Assembly: GCA_902788095.1 (NCBI GenBank)
Contig: CADAIT010000002.1
Coordinates: 11,764 to 75,763 of the forward strand
Source: an uncultured Bacteroidia bacterium
GTDB lineage: Bacteria; Bacteroidota; Bacteroidia; Bacteroidales; UBA932
Reading direction: 5' to 3'
Length of the DNA: 64,000 nt
The translations under genes and the position numbers were made by a program. The stretch's first letter is position 1, and every line of letters begins with the position of its first letter. The notes beneath the pieces were generated by a model, which was not told the origin of the DNA, searched no databases, and worked only from the letters and a program-made list of their open reading frames with translations. Of the stretch, positions 17,218 through 25,666 are shown piece by piece.

Positions 17218-20100
17218 TTATTGCAGGAGATTGTCCATGTAACTGTCGCTCTTCTTGAAGCGCAGCAGGTCCGCCAGAGCCGATGCATTGGCCGCGATAC
17301 GGAAACTGTACGATTTGTACGTTCCCATCGGCACCCATGTGACGGCAATGTTGAAGCAATGCAGGTCATAGGATGCGCTGAACTGCGTGGTGGTGAACTT
17401 CATCGCCATGATGTCGAAGCCCGTCGTGGCCTGAATGCTCAGGCGCGGAGTAAGTTTGACATTGCCGCTCAGGTTAATGGTTTGGGTGAATCTGTTGTTC
17501 ACGACCAGCTCCTGCGTGGTGCTCTGATATGTATAGCTCCTGGCATAGTTGAACGAGTAGCTTACGTTCACCGACCAGGGCGAATTGGGGTTCATGTAGT
17601 AAACATAACCGCCGGGGATATATTCACCTGTAAGGGGATGATAGTAAATGCGTTGATACGAATTGGCGTCGGAGTTGCCGCCCTGATTGTCCTTGGAGCC
17701 GTCATTTCCGTTGATGGAACCTTTGCCGTTCCAGGAGAAGGAAGCGGAGAGGGAAGCGTTGGTCAGACGCAGCGGAACACCCGTAGCCACGATGTTGAAC
17801 TTGTTGATTTTCCGGCCTCTTTCATCGATGGCATAGGGATCGAAGTTCAGGTTTCCGCTGATATTCACCTTGTTGAAGAGGTTGGTCGAGGCAGATATAC
17901 CCACGTTCTGCATGCGCAGGGAGTCCGCCAGGAAGTTGTAGCTGGTGTTGATGTTGAGCTGGTCCAGCAGCTTGACTTTTTTGGAGCCGGTACCGGTCGT
18001 ATCCTTGAGGTCCTGCACCTTGGCTTCCAAGTTGTTGCCGATACTGATAGACAAGGTGCCGCTCTTTCCGCGTCCGGGCGGGGATACCGAGTTGTGATGG
18101 CCGGCGACACTGTAAATATTGTACTGGCTTTCCGCATGATAGGACCCCCGCTTGTCGTAATAGGCGTCCAGCGTCCGCCAGCCGTTGAACGACGTCCCCT
18201 TTTCCGGACTGAAACTCAAAGACAGCGACGGCGTTATCACGTGCCGGATGGCCTGTACCTTCCGGTGCTTGCCGAAGTTGAACATGCCATAGATACGCGT
18301 ACTGGCCGATACGCTGCCGGAGTACGTATGCGTAACGCCGAATCCGTTGAACGCGGTTCCGGGGTCCGTAACCATCTTCTGGGCCATCACCTGGTTCCCT
18401 TCCTTGTCGGTGACCAAAATGGGGTTTCCGTTCTCGTCAAGCTCGTTTTCAAGATATTGGCGCCCTTTATTGAACATCCAGTTCATGCCATAGGTGACGC
18501 TGGGCGTAACATTGATGTATTTGAACAGCGTAAAGTTGGGCAGGCCAATCTGGAAATTGTGCGACATGCCGTTGGAGAGCCGTTCCAGGGCTTTGACGCC
18601 CAGGGAGTCGCCAAATTCCTTTTCGCGATATACTGCGCCCGCCTTGTTGGTCTTGTAAACAAAATGGCCGTCCTCCATCTTGTAATCCTGCAAATCCCGC
18701 ATCTTGAAGCTGATTCTGTTCTGCAGGGAGGTGGAGTAGCCGAAAGAGATTTTCTCGTAGAATTTCTCCTTGCCCACGCGTTCTTTCCGCTTGAAAGGAT
18801 AGAAACGCGTGACATTGAACGTGACGTTGGGCAGGGTGAAGGAATAGCTGGAGTCCCGCGTGTTCTGGTTGTGCATGGCGTTCACGCTCAAACTGAACTT
18901 GCCGTTCCAGTTGTGTGAATAAGAGATGGAGGAACCCACCTGGTTTTGCTGGGCATCCGTTACAGAACGGGCGTTGTAGCGGTTATTGGACGGGGAGGAA
19001 AAGTTGACCGAGGCGCTGAACGTCGTCCCCGGATGGGACTTGGCATCCTGCGAATGTGACCAGCGGAAGCCGAAGTTCTGCGACTGGACGAAGTCCGTAC
19101 TTCCTTTTTCACCTGTCTGGTCGTTTGAGAAAGTGAAGGACAGGTTTCCGTTAAACTTGTAATTGACTTTATACCGGGAGTTTACATCCACCGACCAAGA
19201 GCCCAGTGTATAATAGCTGCCCGTGAGGGAAAGGTCGAAATAGTCTCCGAACACAAAGTACATGCCCATGTCCCTGGCATAGAAGCCGCGGGCCTGCTCT
19301 TCACCGAAGGTGGGCATCAGCAGACCCGTTGCCCGCGACGGCTTCTTAGGCACGAAGCCGAAGGGAAGGCCGATAGGAATGGGCACACCCGCCACCACGG
19401 GCCAGGCCGGGCCGAACACGGTTTTTTGCGAAGGTTTGGTAATCACCTTGGCCAGGCTCAGCTTCAGGTAATAGTGCGGATCCTCCAGGTCGCATACGGT
19501 GTAAATGCCGTCGCGCATATTGATGGATTTATCCGGCTCCATCTTGATTTTCTTGCCCTGCAGCAAACCTTCCGCCTCTTTGGTGACCATGTTGGTAATG
19601 CGGGCCTTCTGGGTGTTGAAGTTGTAGTACAACTCGTCCATTTTGTAGTTCTGGCCGCCCTCGGTCATTTCCGGCAGGCCCTCCATCTCTCCGGTTGCCG
19701 GATTCTTGCGGCCGCAGGCATATACCGTATTGGTTTCCATGTTGTATTCCAGGTAATCGGCCGTAAGTTTCATGTTCTGGTACGTCACCGTAGCGCCGCC
19801 GTAATAGTAAATCATGCGCTTGCCGTTGCTGAAATCCGTGATGATGGAGTCCTTGGCCGTGGTGAATGCAGGACGTTCCAGTGAACTTTTCTGGAGCAGG
19901 TTCAGGGAATCCGCCTTGGCAGTGGCGATGGAATCGGCCCGCAACACAGAATCCCGCGAGGCGGCGGACAAGGAGGAATCCGGCAGCATGGTCCGGAGGG
20001 AGTCCGGGACCTGTCGATAACGCCGGGCCTGCAAATGCGCTGCACAGACAGTGAGAATAAGCACTGTCATGAACAGATATTGCAGGAACTTCTTTGGCAT
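17218..20100 (-). CDS. lptD: LPS-assembly outer-membrane protein, LptD-like
   Basis: This 960-residue protein has a signal peptide (MPKKFLQYLFMTVLILTVCA, ending before LQARR). An N-terminal OstA/LptA-like region follows (about 85-260: GKRMIYYYGGATVTYQNMKL, and a phrase typical of Bacteroidota LptD, PIGLPFGFVP, near 240). A large beta-barrel with alternating aromatic strands completes it. LptD with LptE inserts lipopolysaccharide in the outer leaflet of the outer membrane. It is divergent from the amidase gene and has its own promoter. The barrel carries many glycine/asparagine-rich loops, as usual in the phylum. LptE is not in the window. Confidence 0.85.
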   Translation of the reverse strand: MPKKFLQYLFMTVLILTVCAAHLQARRYRQVPDSLRTMLPDSSLSAASRDSVLRADSIATAKADSLNLLQKSSLERPAFTTAKDSIITDFSNGKRMIYYYGGATVTYQNMKLTADYLEYNMETNTVYACGRKNPATGEMEGLPEMTEGGQNYKMDELYYNFNTQKARITNMVTKEAEGLLQGKKIKMEPDKSINMRDGIYTVCDLEDPHYYLKLSLAKVITKPSQKTVFGPAWPVVAGVPIPIGLPFGFVPKKPSRATGLLMPTFGEEQARGFYARDMGMYFVFGDYFDLSLTGSYYTLGSWSVDVNSRYKVNYKFNGNLSFTFSNDQTGEKGSTDFVQSQNFGFRWSHSQDAKSHPGTTFSASVNFSSPSNNRYNARSVTDAQQNQVGSSISYSHNWNGKFSLSVNAMHNQNTRDSSYSFTLPNVTFNVTRFYPFKRKERVGKEKFYEKISFGYSTSLQNRISFKMRDLQDYKMEDGHFVYKTNKAGAVYREKEFGDSLGVKALERLSNGMSHNFQIGLPNFTLFKYINVTPSVTYGMNWMFNKGRQYLENELDENGNPILVTDKEGNQVMAQKMVTDPGTAFNGFGVTHTYSGSVSASTRIYGMFNFGKHRKVQAIRHVITPSLSLSFSPEKGTSFNGWRTLDAYYDKRGSYHAESQYNIYSVAGHHNSVSPPGRGKSGTLSISIGNNLEAKVQDLKDTTGTGSKKVKLLDQLNINTSYNFLADSLRMQNVGISASTNLFNKVNISGNLNFDPYAIDERGRKINKFNIVATGVPLRLTNASLSASFSWNGKGSINGNDGSKDNQGGNSDANSYQRIYYHPLTGEYIPGGYVYYMNPNSPWSVNVSYSFNYARSYTYQSTTQELVVNNRFTQTINLSGNVKLTPRLSIQATTGFDIMAMKFTTTQFSASYDLHCFNIAVTWVPMGTYKSYSFRIAANASALADLLRFKKSDSYMDNLLQ

Positions 20101-20124
20101 TTACGAGTATTTTTGCTATATTTG
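20093..20124 (+). promoter_or_regulatory. Promoter of the amidase gene
   Basis: TTTG (20093-20096), 20 bases, TATATTTG (20117-20124). The -33 element lies inside the first codons of lptD. Predicted start is near 20131, with a leader of about 54 bases to the amidase ATG at 20185. Confidence 0.7.
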
Positions 20125-20142
20125 TGCAATAAATATAAGGTA

Positions 20143-20173
20143 CAAAATTACGATTTATTCTACAATTTTCAAA
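20143..20173 (-). promoter_or_regulatory. lptD promoter
   Basis: On the minus strand TTTG (plus 20170-20173), 19 bases, TAATTTTG (plus 20143-20150). Predicted start is near 20136, with a leader of about 36 bases. It faces the amidase promoter and the two transcripts start only a few bases apart. Confidence 0.7.
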
Positions 20174-20184
20174 ACCAAGCTGTC

Positions 20185-21339
20185 ATGAAGCCATCCTTCC
20201 GTAGCCATATAACAGCCATTTTGGCCGCGCTTGTTCTTGCAATCCCCGTGCCTGCCCAACAAAAAAACGCCGACATACGATTGAAGACAGTGGTTATCGA
20301 CCCCGGGCATGGCGGCAAGGATTCCGGATGTATAAGCCGGGACAAGAAGACTTTTGAAAAAGACATCACGCTGGATATCGGAAAGCGGCTCGCCCAGAAG
20401 ATATCCGCCGCCTATCCGGATGTGGACGTTCGGATGACCCGTTCCAGCGACGTTTTCGTAGAACTGGAAAACAGGGCCGTCTTTGCCAATAAAGCCAATG
20501 CGAACCTGTTTATTTCCATCCATGTCAATTCCGTAGAAAAGGGGACTACGGCCAACGGCTATTCCATTCACTGCCTGGGCCAGTCCCAGCGGAAAGGGAA
20601 CGACCTCTATTCCAAGAACCTGGATTTGGTAAAGCGTGAAAACTCCGTCATCATGCTGGAAGACAATTACCAGACCACCTACCAGGGCTATAATCCCGAC
20701 GACCCGCAGTCGTCCATCATTTTCAGTCTCATGCAAAACGCCCACCTGGGCAACAGCCTGGCCTTTGCCGAGAACGTGGCCGATGCCATGGGCAACAAGC
20801 CCATCCGCCACAGCCGCGGCGTTTCGCAAGATCCGTTCTGGGTACTCTGGCGCACAGCCATGCCCTCCGTGCTCATAGAAGTGGGGTTCATCACCAATCC
20901 CGATGACCTGGCCACCATGCGCAGCCCGGAAGGACGTGACGGCATCGCCGAAAATATCCTGAACGCGTTCCGCGTGTTCAAAACCCGGTACGACGGTTCC
21001 CTGCAGGTGCAGCATCAGTCACAGGAGACCGCTCCCGTACAAAGCACGGAGCCTCAGGCGACGGCGGCAGAAACGTCCTTTGAACAACCGGTAAAGGAAG
21101 AAGCCGGCCCCTTGTATGGCGTTCAGGTCCTCGTCTCCTCCAAGGAAATGGCGCCGGAAGACCCCTTCTTCTGCGGCTTCAGGCCAATCGTGGTTAAAGT
21201 CGGCAGAATGTACAAATATATTATAGGGACTTCACACTCGCTCAGGGAGGTAAAAAAGAATTATCACCGCTACCAGGAAAAATTCCCGGATAATTTCATC
21301 GTAAAAATAGAGGATGGAAAAACCGTTCCGGTCCGCTGA
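20185..21339 (+). CDS. N-acetylmuramoyl-L-alanine amidase (Amidase_3) with C-terminal SPOR-like domain
   Basis: This amidase cleaves the amide bond between MurNAc and the stem peptide of peptidoglycan, acting in the periplasm during cell separation. The 384-residue protein starts at ATG 20185 with a signal peptide (HITAILAALVLAIPVPAQQ). The catalytic domain (about 30-265) shows the zinc ligands VVIDPGHGGKDSG, the glutamate in FEKDITLDIG, SIHVNS, and the final glutamate in VLIEVGFITNP. A low-complexity Q/T/E-rich linker leads to a C-terminal domain (about 310-384: YGVQVLVSSKE) resembling SPOR peptidoglycan-binding domains. The start was chosen because the upstream in-frame codons precede the promoter start. 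Confidence 0.92.
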   Translation: MKPSFRSHITAILAALVLAIPVPAQQKNADIRLKTVVIDPGHGGKDSGCISRDKKTFEKDITLDIGKRLAQKISAAYPDVDVRMTRSSDVFVELENRAVFANKANANLFISIHVNSVEKGTTANGYSIHCLGQSQRKGNDLYSKNLDLVKRENSVIMLEDNYQTTYQGYNPDDPQSSIIFSLMQNAHLGNSLAFAENVADAMGNKPIRHSRGVSQDPFWVLWRTAMPSVLIEVGFITNPDDLATMRSPEGRDGIAENILNAFRVFKTRYDGSLQVQHQSQETAPVQSTEPQATAAETSFEQPVKEEAGPLYGVQVLVSSKEMAPEDPFFCGFRPIVVKVGRMYKYIIGTSHSLREVKKNYHRYQEKFPDNFIVKIEDGKTVPVR

Positions 21340-21629
21340 AATTTCGGCACTACAGTAGGCTGCATGTGGGGAAAAGGCGAACAAATCTAATTTAGAATAA
21401 GTAAAAATAAGAAATTTCGCCTCCCTTAAACAGAAGGCAACACCACCCGTGTAAAGTGCTTAAATTCAGCATATTGATAAAATTTATATTTTAGGCTTCT
21501 TTGCAATTAAAATAAACATAAAAAAATTTAAAAGCAAGAGCAAATTACATTTTTTATCAATTTTTTTTCATCCATATTTGCAAAAGCATTAACACCAAAA
21601 CCTCAGCTTTTGCAAGTACCCCTCCCGGA
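21340..21629. other. AT-rich intergenic region upstream of dnaA
   Basis: These 290 bases hold no gene. The second half is very AT-rich. GCAAAAGC (21580-21587) and GCTTTTGC (21606-21613) form an 8-base inverted repeat just before the dnaA start. A partial -7 box (CATATTTG, 21573-21580) overlaps it. I found no TTATCCACA-type DnaA boxes, so I do not call an origin. Confidence 0.6.
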
Positions 21630-23057
21630 ATGACAGACCAGGAAAGACATATTGCGGTATGGAATAACTGTCTGCAGATCATTGCCAACAACATTGATCC
21701 GCAGCAGTATAATACCTGGTTCAAGAGCATCCGTCCGGTTGCCTTGGACGGCATCCGTCTTACGGTGGAGGTTCCCTCGGATTTTTTCCGTGAATATCTG
21801 GAAGAACGTTACCGGGATTTGCTTCGCATGACCATCCGTCGTGCCATCGGGGCCGATGCACAGCTTTTCTATCTGGTGCGTCCGGTTCAAAACAGGGAAG
21901 GCATGGTGCTGCCTGCCGGGCAAAGCGCCACGCCCACCAATAACCCGGTATCCATTCCCACCTATCAGCCTTCCGGCACGCCCAGTCACTTTGTATTCCC
22001 CGGGACGCAGCGCCTCCGGATCAATCCGCGCCTGAATCCCGTTTACAGTTTTGGCAACCTGGTGGAAGGGGAGTGTAACAAACTTGGGGTAAACGCCGGC
22101 GAAAGCATTTCCATGGCGCCCGGCAAAACGCCGTTCAATCCGCTCTTCCTGTTCGGCGGCCCCGGCCTGGGCAAGACGCACATCGCCCAAGCCATCGGCA
22201 TCGCCATCAAAGAGCGCCATCAGGACTTGCAAGTCCTCTATGTGAGCGGCAACGAATTCAAAACGCAGTACATGGATGCCGTAAAAGGCAACCGCATCGT
22301 GGATTTCATTGCCTTTTACCAGCGCATCGACGTTCTCATCGTGGACGATATCCAGGACTTGGTGGGACAGGGCTCCCAGAACACTTTCTTCAACGTGTTC
22401 AACCACCTGCACCAGAACGGGAAACAGCTCATTTTCACCAGTGACCGCGCTCCGGTGGACCTGCAGAATTTTGAGGAACGGCTCCTGTCCCGCTTCAAGT
22501 GGGGACTGTCGGCGGAACTCACGCGTCCCGACTATAAAACCCGCCTGGAAATGCTGCGTTCACGCGCCCTGCGGGAAGGGGTTTCCCTGAGCGAGGACGT
22601 ACTCACGTTCCTGGCGTCCCGTATCAAAACCAACTTCCGCGAACTGGAAGGCGCACTTACGTCACTGGTCGCCTATGCCACGCTCGGACACCGCGAAATC
22701 GACGTGGAGCTGGCCCAGAGCGTCACCGGCAACATCGTTGGCGAGCAAAGTACGGAAGTCACCATCGGCACCGTGATAAAAACCGTGTGCGAATACTTCA
22801 ACATCACGCGGGACATGCTGCTCTCCAAAACCCGCAAGCGTCAGATTGTACAAGCCCGTCAAATTGCCATGTACGAGTGCCGCAACCTCATCCAGAACTG
22901 CTCGCTGAATACAATCGGCGCGGAACTGGGCGGCAAAGACCATGCAACCGTCCTGCATTCCTGCAGCACCGTGCAGGACCTCATGTCCACGGACAAACTC
23001 TTCCGTCAGTGGGTGGATGACATCGAGAACATGATTGTCGTTCCCGTGGAACGTTAG
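21630..23057 (+). CDS. dnaA: Chromosomal replication initiator DnaA
   Basis: DnaA binds origin boxes and melts oriC. The 475-residue protein has domain I (about 1-85), a short linker, the AAA+ domain with Walker A FGGPGLGKTH (about 170) and Walker B VLIVDDIQDL (about 235), and the domain IV DNA-binding helices, with GGKDHATVLHSC (family signature) near 440. The ATG at 21630 gives the normal N-terminus (MTDQERHIAVWNNCLQIIAN). It is a single-gene unit closed by an intrinsic terminator. Confidence 0.97.
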   Translation: MTDQERHIAVWNNCLQIIANNIDPQQYNTWFKSIRPVALDGIRLTVEVPSDFFREYLEERYRDLLRMTIRRAIGADAQLFYLVRPVQNREGMVLPAGQSATPTNNPVSIPTYQPSGTPSHFVFPGTQRLRINPRLNPVYSFGNLVEGECNKLGVNAGESISMAPGKTPFNPLFLFGGPGLGKTHIAQAIGIAIKERHQDLQVLYVSGNEFKTQYMDAVKGNRIVDFIAFYQRIDVLIVDDIQDLVGQGSQNTFFNVFNHLHQNGKQLIFTSDRAPVDLQNFEERLLSRFKWGLSAELTRPDYKTRLEMLRSRALREGVSLSEDVLTFLASRIKTNFRELEGALTSLVAYATLGHREIDVELAQSVTGNIVGEQSTEVTIGTVIKTVCEYFNITRDMLLSKTRKRQIVQARQIAMYECRNLIQNCSLNTIGAELGGKDHATVLHSCSTVQDLMSTDKLFRQWVDDIENMIVVPVER

Positions 23058-23062
23058 CTTAA

Positions 23063-23094
23063 AGTCCGGCTCAAAAAAGGGCCGGGCTTTTTTT
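23063..23094 (+). terminator. dnaA terminator
   Basis: AGTCCGGCTC (23063-23072), loop AAAAAA, GGGCCGGGCT (23079-23088) pair with two G-U wobbles and are followed by a run of seven T. It starts 6 bases after the dnaA stop. Confidence 0.85.
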
Positions 23095-23144
23095 ATTCTC
23101 CTTTTTTCGCTATATTTACAAATCGTAATAAAGCCTGAAAAAAT

Positions 23145-24572
23145 ATGAACGCAACATCCGTACTCGAATTCTTTAAGGAAATCACCCGCATTCCGCGTGA
23201 ATCAGGGCATGAGGGTCCCATGATTGAATATCTGCAGCAGTTCGCCGCCAAGCACAAGCTTGCTTGCAAAACGGACAAAACCGGCAACGTGCTTATCGTA
23301 AAGGAAGCCGCCAAGGGCAAGGAAAATGTGCCCACGCTGGTCCTGCAGGCCCATCAGGACATGGTATGTGAGAAAAACCCGGATTTCGCGTTCGATTTTC
23401 TTACGCAGCCCATCCCGTACGAAATTGAAGACGGCTGGATGATAGCCAAGAACACCACCCTGGGCGCGGACGACGGCATCGGCATTGCCGCCTGCCTGGC
23501 CCTTCTGGCCGGAAAAGAGCCCATGGGAAAACTGGAGTGCCTGTTCACCATCTCGGAAGAAACCGGCATGGACGGCGCCTTCGGCCTGGAAGAGGGATTC
23601 TTTGACGGAAAAATCCTCATCAACCTGGATTCGGAAGACGAAGGCCAGATGTTCATCGGCTGCGCCGGCGGCATGGATACCACCGCCAGCTTCACCTTTG
23701 AACGCGAGCCCCTGCGCAAGGGCTATAAAACATTGAAAATCGCCGTTACGGGTGCCCAGGGCGGCCATAGCGGGGACGATATCAACAAAGAACGCTGCAA
23801 TGCCCTGCAGCAATTGGTTCGCTTCCTCTACACCGAAATGCAGTATGATTTCCAGCTCATCACCCTGGACGGCGGCAACAAGCCCAACGCCATCTGCCGC
23901 CACGCAGAGGCCGTCCTGGCTGTCCCTGCCGACGAAGTGGAAGAAATGCAGGAAGACGTCAAAGCCTTCAGCAAGCTGCTGGAAGCGGAATTCGCCGTCT
24001 CGGATGCAGGCGTAAAAGCCATCTGCAGCCCGGTGGAATGTGCCGACAAAGCCATTGCGGAAGGAGATGCCGCCAACCTGATTGCCACCTTGCTGGCGTG
24101 CCCGCACGGCGTAGAGAAGGTTTCGGTGGACATCCCCGGCCTGGTGGAAACCTCCACCAACCTGGCCGCCGCCCATATCAAGGAAAATACGCTCACCGTC
24201 ATCACCAGCCAGCGCAGCTCCGTGGTATCGGAACTGCACGCCATGGCGGAGAAGGTGGAAGCCGCGTTTTTCCTGGGCTCCTTCGATGTGGAGCACCATG
24301 GCGAGTATCCCGGCTGGAAGCCCAACCTGAACTCCCGCATCCTGGAGCATACCGTGGCCTCCTACAAGAAGCTCTTCGGCCACGAACCGGAAGTGAAAGC
24401 CATCCATGCTGGCCTGGAATGCGGCCTGTTCCTGGAAAAATTCCCGGATTTGGACATGATTTCCTTCGGTCCCACGCTGCGCGGCGTCCATGCTCCCGGA
24501 GAAAAACTGGACCTGGCCTCTCTCGATAAATTTGTAGCCCACCTGAACGATATAGTCCTGAATTTCGAATGA
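23145..24572 (+). CDS. pepD: Aminoacyl-histidine dipeptidase PepD (M20 family)
   Basis: This 475-residue cytosolic metallopeptidase hydrolyses Xaa-His (carnosine-type) dipeptides. It has the M20 metal-site signatures VLQAHQDMVCEK (about 65-75), TTLGADDGIGIAA (about 105-117) and TISEETGMDGA (about 135-145). The lid domain follows (GAQGGHSGDDIN), and the final histidine lies in ISFGPTLRGVHAPGE near the C-terminus. Length and order match the family. The stop overlaps the start of rpe by 4 bases, so the two are translationally coupled. Confidence 0.93.
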   Translation: MNATSVLEFFKEITRIPRESGHEGPMIEYLQQFAAKHKLACKTDKTGNVLIVKEAAKGKENVPTLVLQAHQDMVCEKNPDFAFDFLTQPIPYEIEDGWMIAKNTTLGADDGIGIAACLALLAGKEPMGKLECLFTISEETGMDGAFGLEEGFFDGKILINLDSEDEGQMFIGCAGGMDTTASFTFEREPLRKGYKTLKIAVTGAQGGHSGDDINKERCNALQQLVRFLYTEMQYDFQLITLDGGNKPNAICRHAEAVLAVPADEVEEMQEDVKAFSKLLEAEFAVSDAGVKAICSPVECADKAIAEGDAANLIATLLACPHGVEKVSVDIPGLVETSTNLAAAHIKENTLTVITSQRSSVVSELHAMAEKVEAAFFLGSFDVEHHGEYPGWKPNLNSRILEHTVASYKKLFGHEPEVKAIHAGLECGLFLEKFPDLDMISFGPTLRGVHAPGEKLDLASLDKFVAHLNDIVLNFE

Positions 24573-25234
24573 CCCTGGTAGCTCCTTCCATCCTGGCTGC
24601 AGATTTTCTGCACCTGCAAAAAGACGTGGATATCGTAAACGCCCGTGCCGATATTTTCCACCTGGATATCATGGACGGCTCCTTCGTGCCCAACATTTCC
24701 TTCGGTTTTCCGGTAGTGGAAGCCATTGCCAAACAGGCCCGGAAGCCCTTGGACGTGCATCTGATGATTGTGCATCCCGAAAAATACGTGGAGCGCTTCG
24801 CCAAGGCCGGGGCCTCCATGATAAGCTTCCATTACGAGGCCGCCGGAGAGGGGAGTGCCGCCCTGCTCCGTACCATACAGGGCCTGGGCGTGAAGGCGGG
24901 CATCGTGATCAATCCGGACTGCCCCGTGGAAGCCATTTTTCCGCTGCTGCCCATGGCCAACTATGTGCTCATCATGAGCGTATTTGCCGGATTCGGCGGG
25001 CAAAAATTCATTCCGGAGAGCCTGGAACGGATTCATGCCGTCCGCACGGAGCTGGACCGTCTGGGACGCCCGGAGGTTCCCGTGGAAGTGGACGGAGGCA
25101 TCGGCCCTGCCAATGCGGCGGAAGTAGTACATGCCGGTGCCGGTATTCTGGTGGCCGGAAGTTCGGTTTTCAAGGCATCGGATCCCGCTGGCGCCATCCT
25201 CGCCATGCAGCATGCTGACAAAATGGCAGAGTAA
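24569..25234 (+). CDS. rpe: Ribulose-phosphate 3-epimerase
   Basis: It interconverts ribulose-5-phosphate and xylulose-5-phosphate in the pentose phosphate pathway. The 221-residue TIM barrel shows VAPSILAADFLHLQKD at the start, HLDIMDGSFVPNISFG with the metal-binding H and D (about 31-46), DVHLMI (about 63), MSVFAGFGGQKF (about 136) and the second catalytic aspartate in EVDGGIG (about 172). The ATG overlaps the pepD stop by 4 bases. Confidence 0.95.
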   Translation: MTLVAPSILAADFLHLQKDVDIVNARADIFHLDIMDGSFVPNISFGFPVVEAIAKQARKPLDVHLMIVHPEKYVERFAKAGASMISFHYEAAGEGSAALLRTIQGLGVKAGIVINPDCPVEAIFPLLPMANYVLIMSVFAGFGGQKFIPESLERIHAVRTELDRLGRPEVPVEVDGGIGPANAAEVVHAGAGILVAGSSVFKASDPAGAILAMQHADKMAE

Positions 25235-25245
25235 ACAGATGGCTT

Positions 25246-25253
25246 TATTTTTG
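25246..25253 (+). promoter_or_regulatory. Possible -7 box before rsfS
   Basis: TATTTTTG fits TAnnTTTG and lies 27 bases before the rsfS start, but no TTG was found at the right distance upstream. It may give rsfS-ftsH-cdsA-psd a promoter of their own. Confidence 0.35.
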
Positions 25254-25279
25254 CTCATACACGGACAAAACAAATTAGT

Positions 25280-25663
25280 ATGATAACGCACGATTTACGG
25301 CTGCTTGCCGACGCTATTTATGAAAAGAAGGGGGAACATGTCGTTTCCCTGGACCTGCGCTCCATCGACGGCGCCATCACGGATTTCTTCGTGGTGTGCG
25401 ACGGTTCCAACACCACGCAGGTAGGCGCCATCGCAGACAATATCGCAGAAAAAATGAAGGCGGAGGGGCATACGCTCTACCGCTCGCAGGGAGAGGGCAA
25501 CAACTTCTGGATTATCCAGGACTATGGCAATATCGTAGTGCACATCTTCCTCAAGGAATACCGTGAATTCTACCGCCTGGAAGAGCTCTGGGCCGATGTT
25601 CCCCGCAAGGAATACAAGGAACGCCGGGTCCCCAGGGCGTCCGCAGGCAAAACCGAAGAATAA
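25280..25663 (+). CDS. rsfS: Ribosomal silencing factor RsfS
   Basis: RsfS binds uL14 on the 50S subunit and blocks subunit joining when nutrients run low. The 127-residue protein matches the family throughout: LRSIDGAITDFFVVCDGSNT (about 28-47), YRSQGEGNNFWIIQDYGNIV (about 73-92) and HIFLKEYREFYRLEELW. The basic tail (RRVPRASAGKTEE) is extra. ftsH starts 3 bases downstream, so they are an operon. Confidence 0.93.
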   Translation: MITHDLRLLADAIYEKKGEHVVSLDLRSIDGAITDFFVVCDGSNTTQVGAIADNIAEKMKAEGHTLYRSQGEGNNFWIIQDYGNIVVHIFLKEYREFYRLEELWADVPRKEYKERRVPRASAGKTEE

Positions 25664-25666
25664 TCC

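Noticed and set aside
21340-21629. Origin of replication next to dnaA
   Set aside because: AT-rich, but no cluster of TTATCCACA-like boxes was found; dnaA location alone is not enough in this phylum.
23202-24542. Long minus-strand open frame opposite pepD
   Set aside because: High-GC third-position shadow of pepD; no protein-like pattern.
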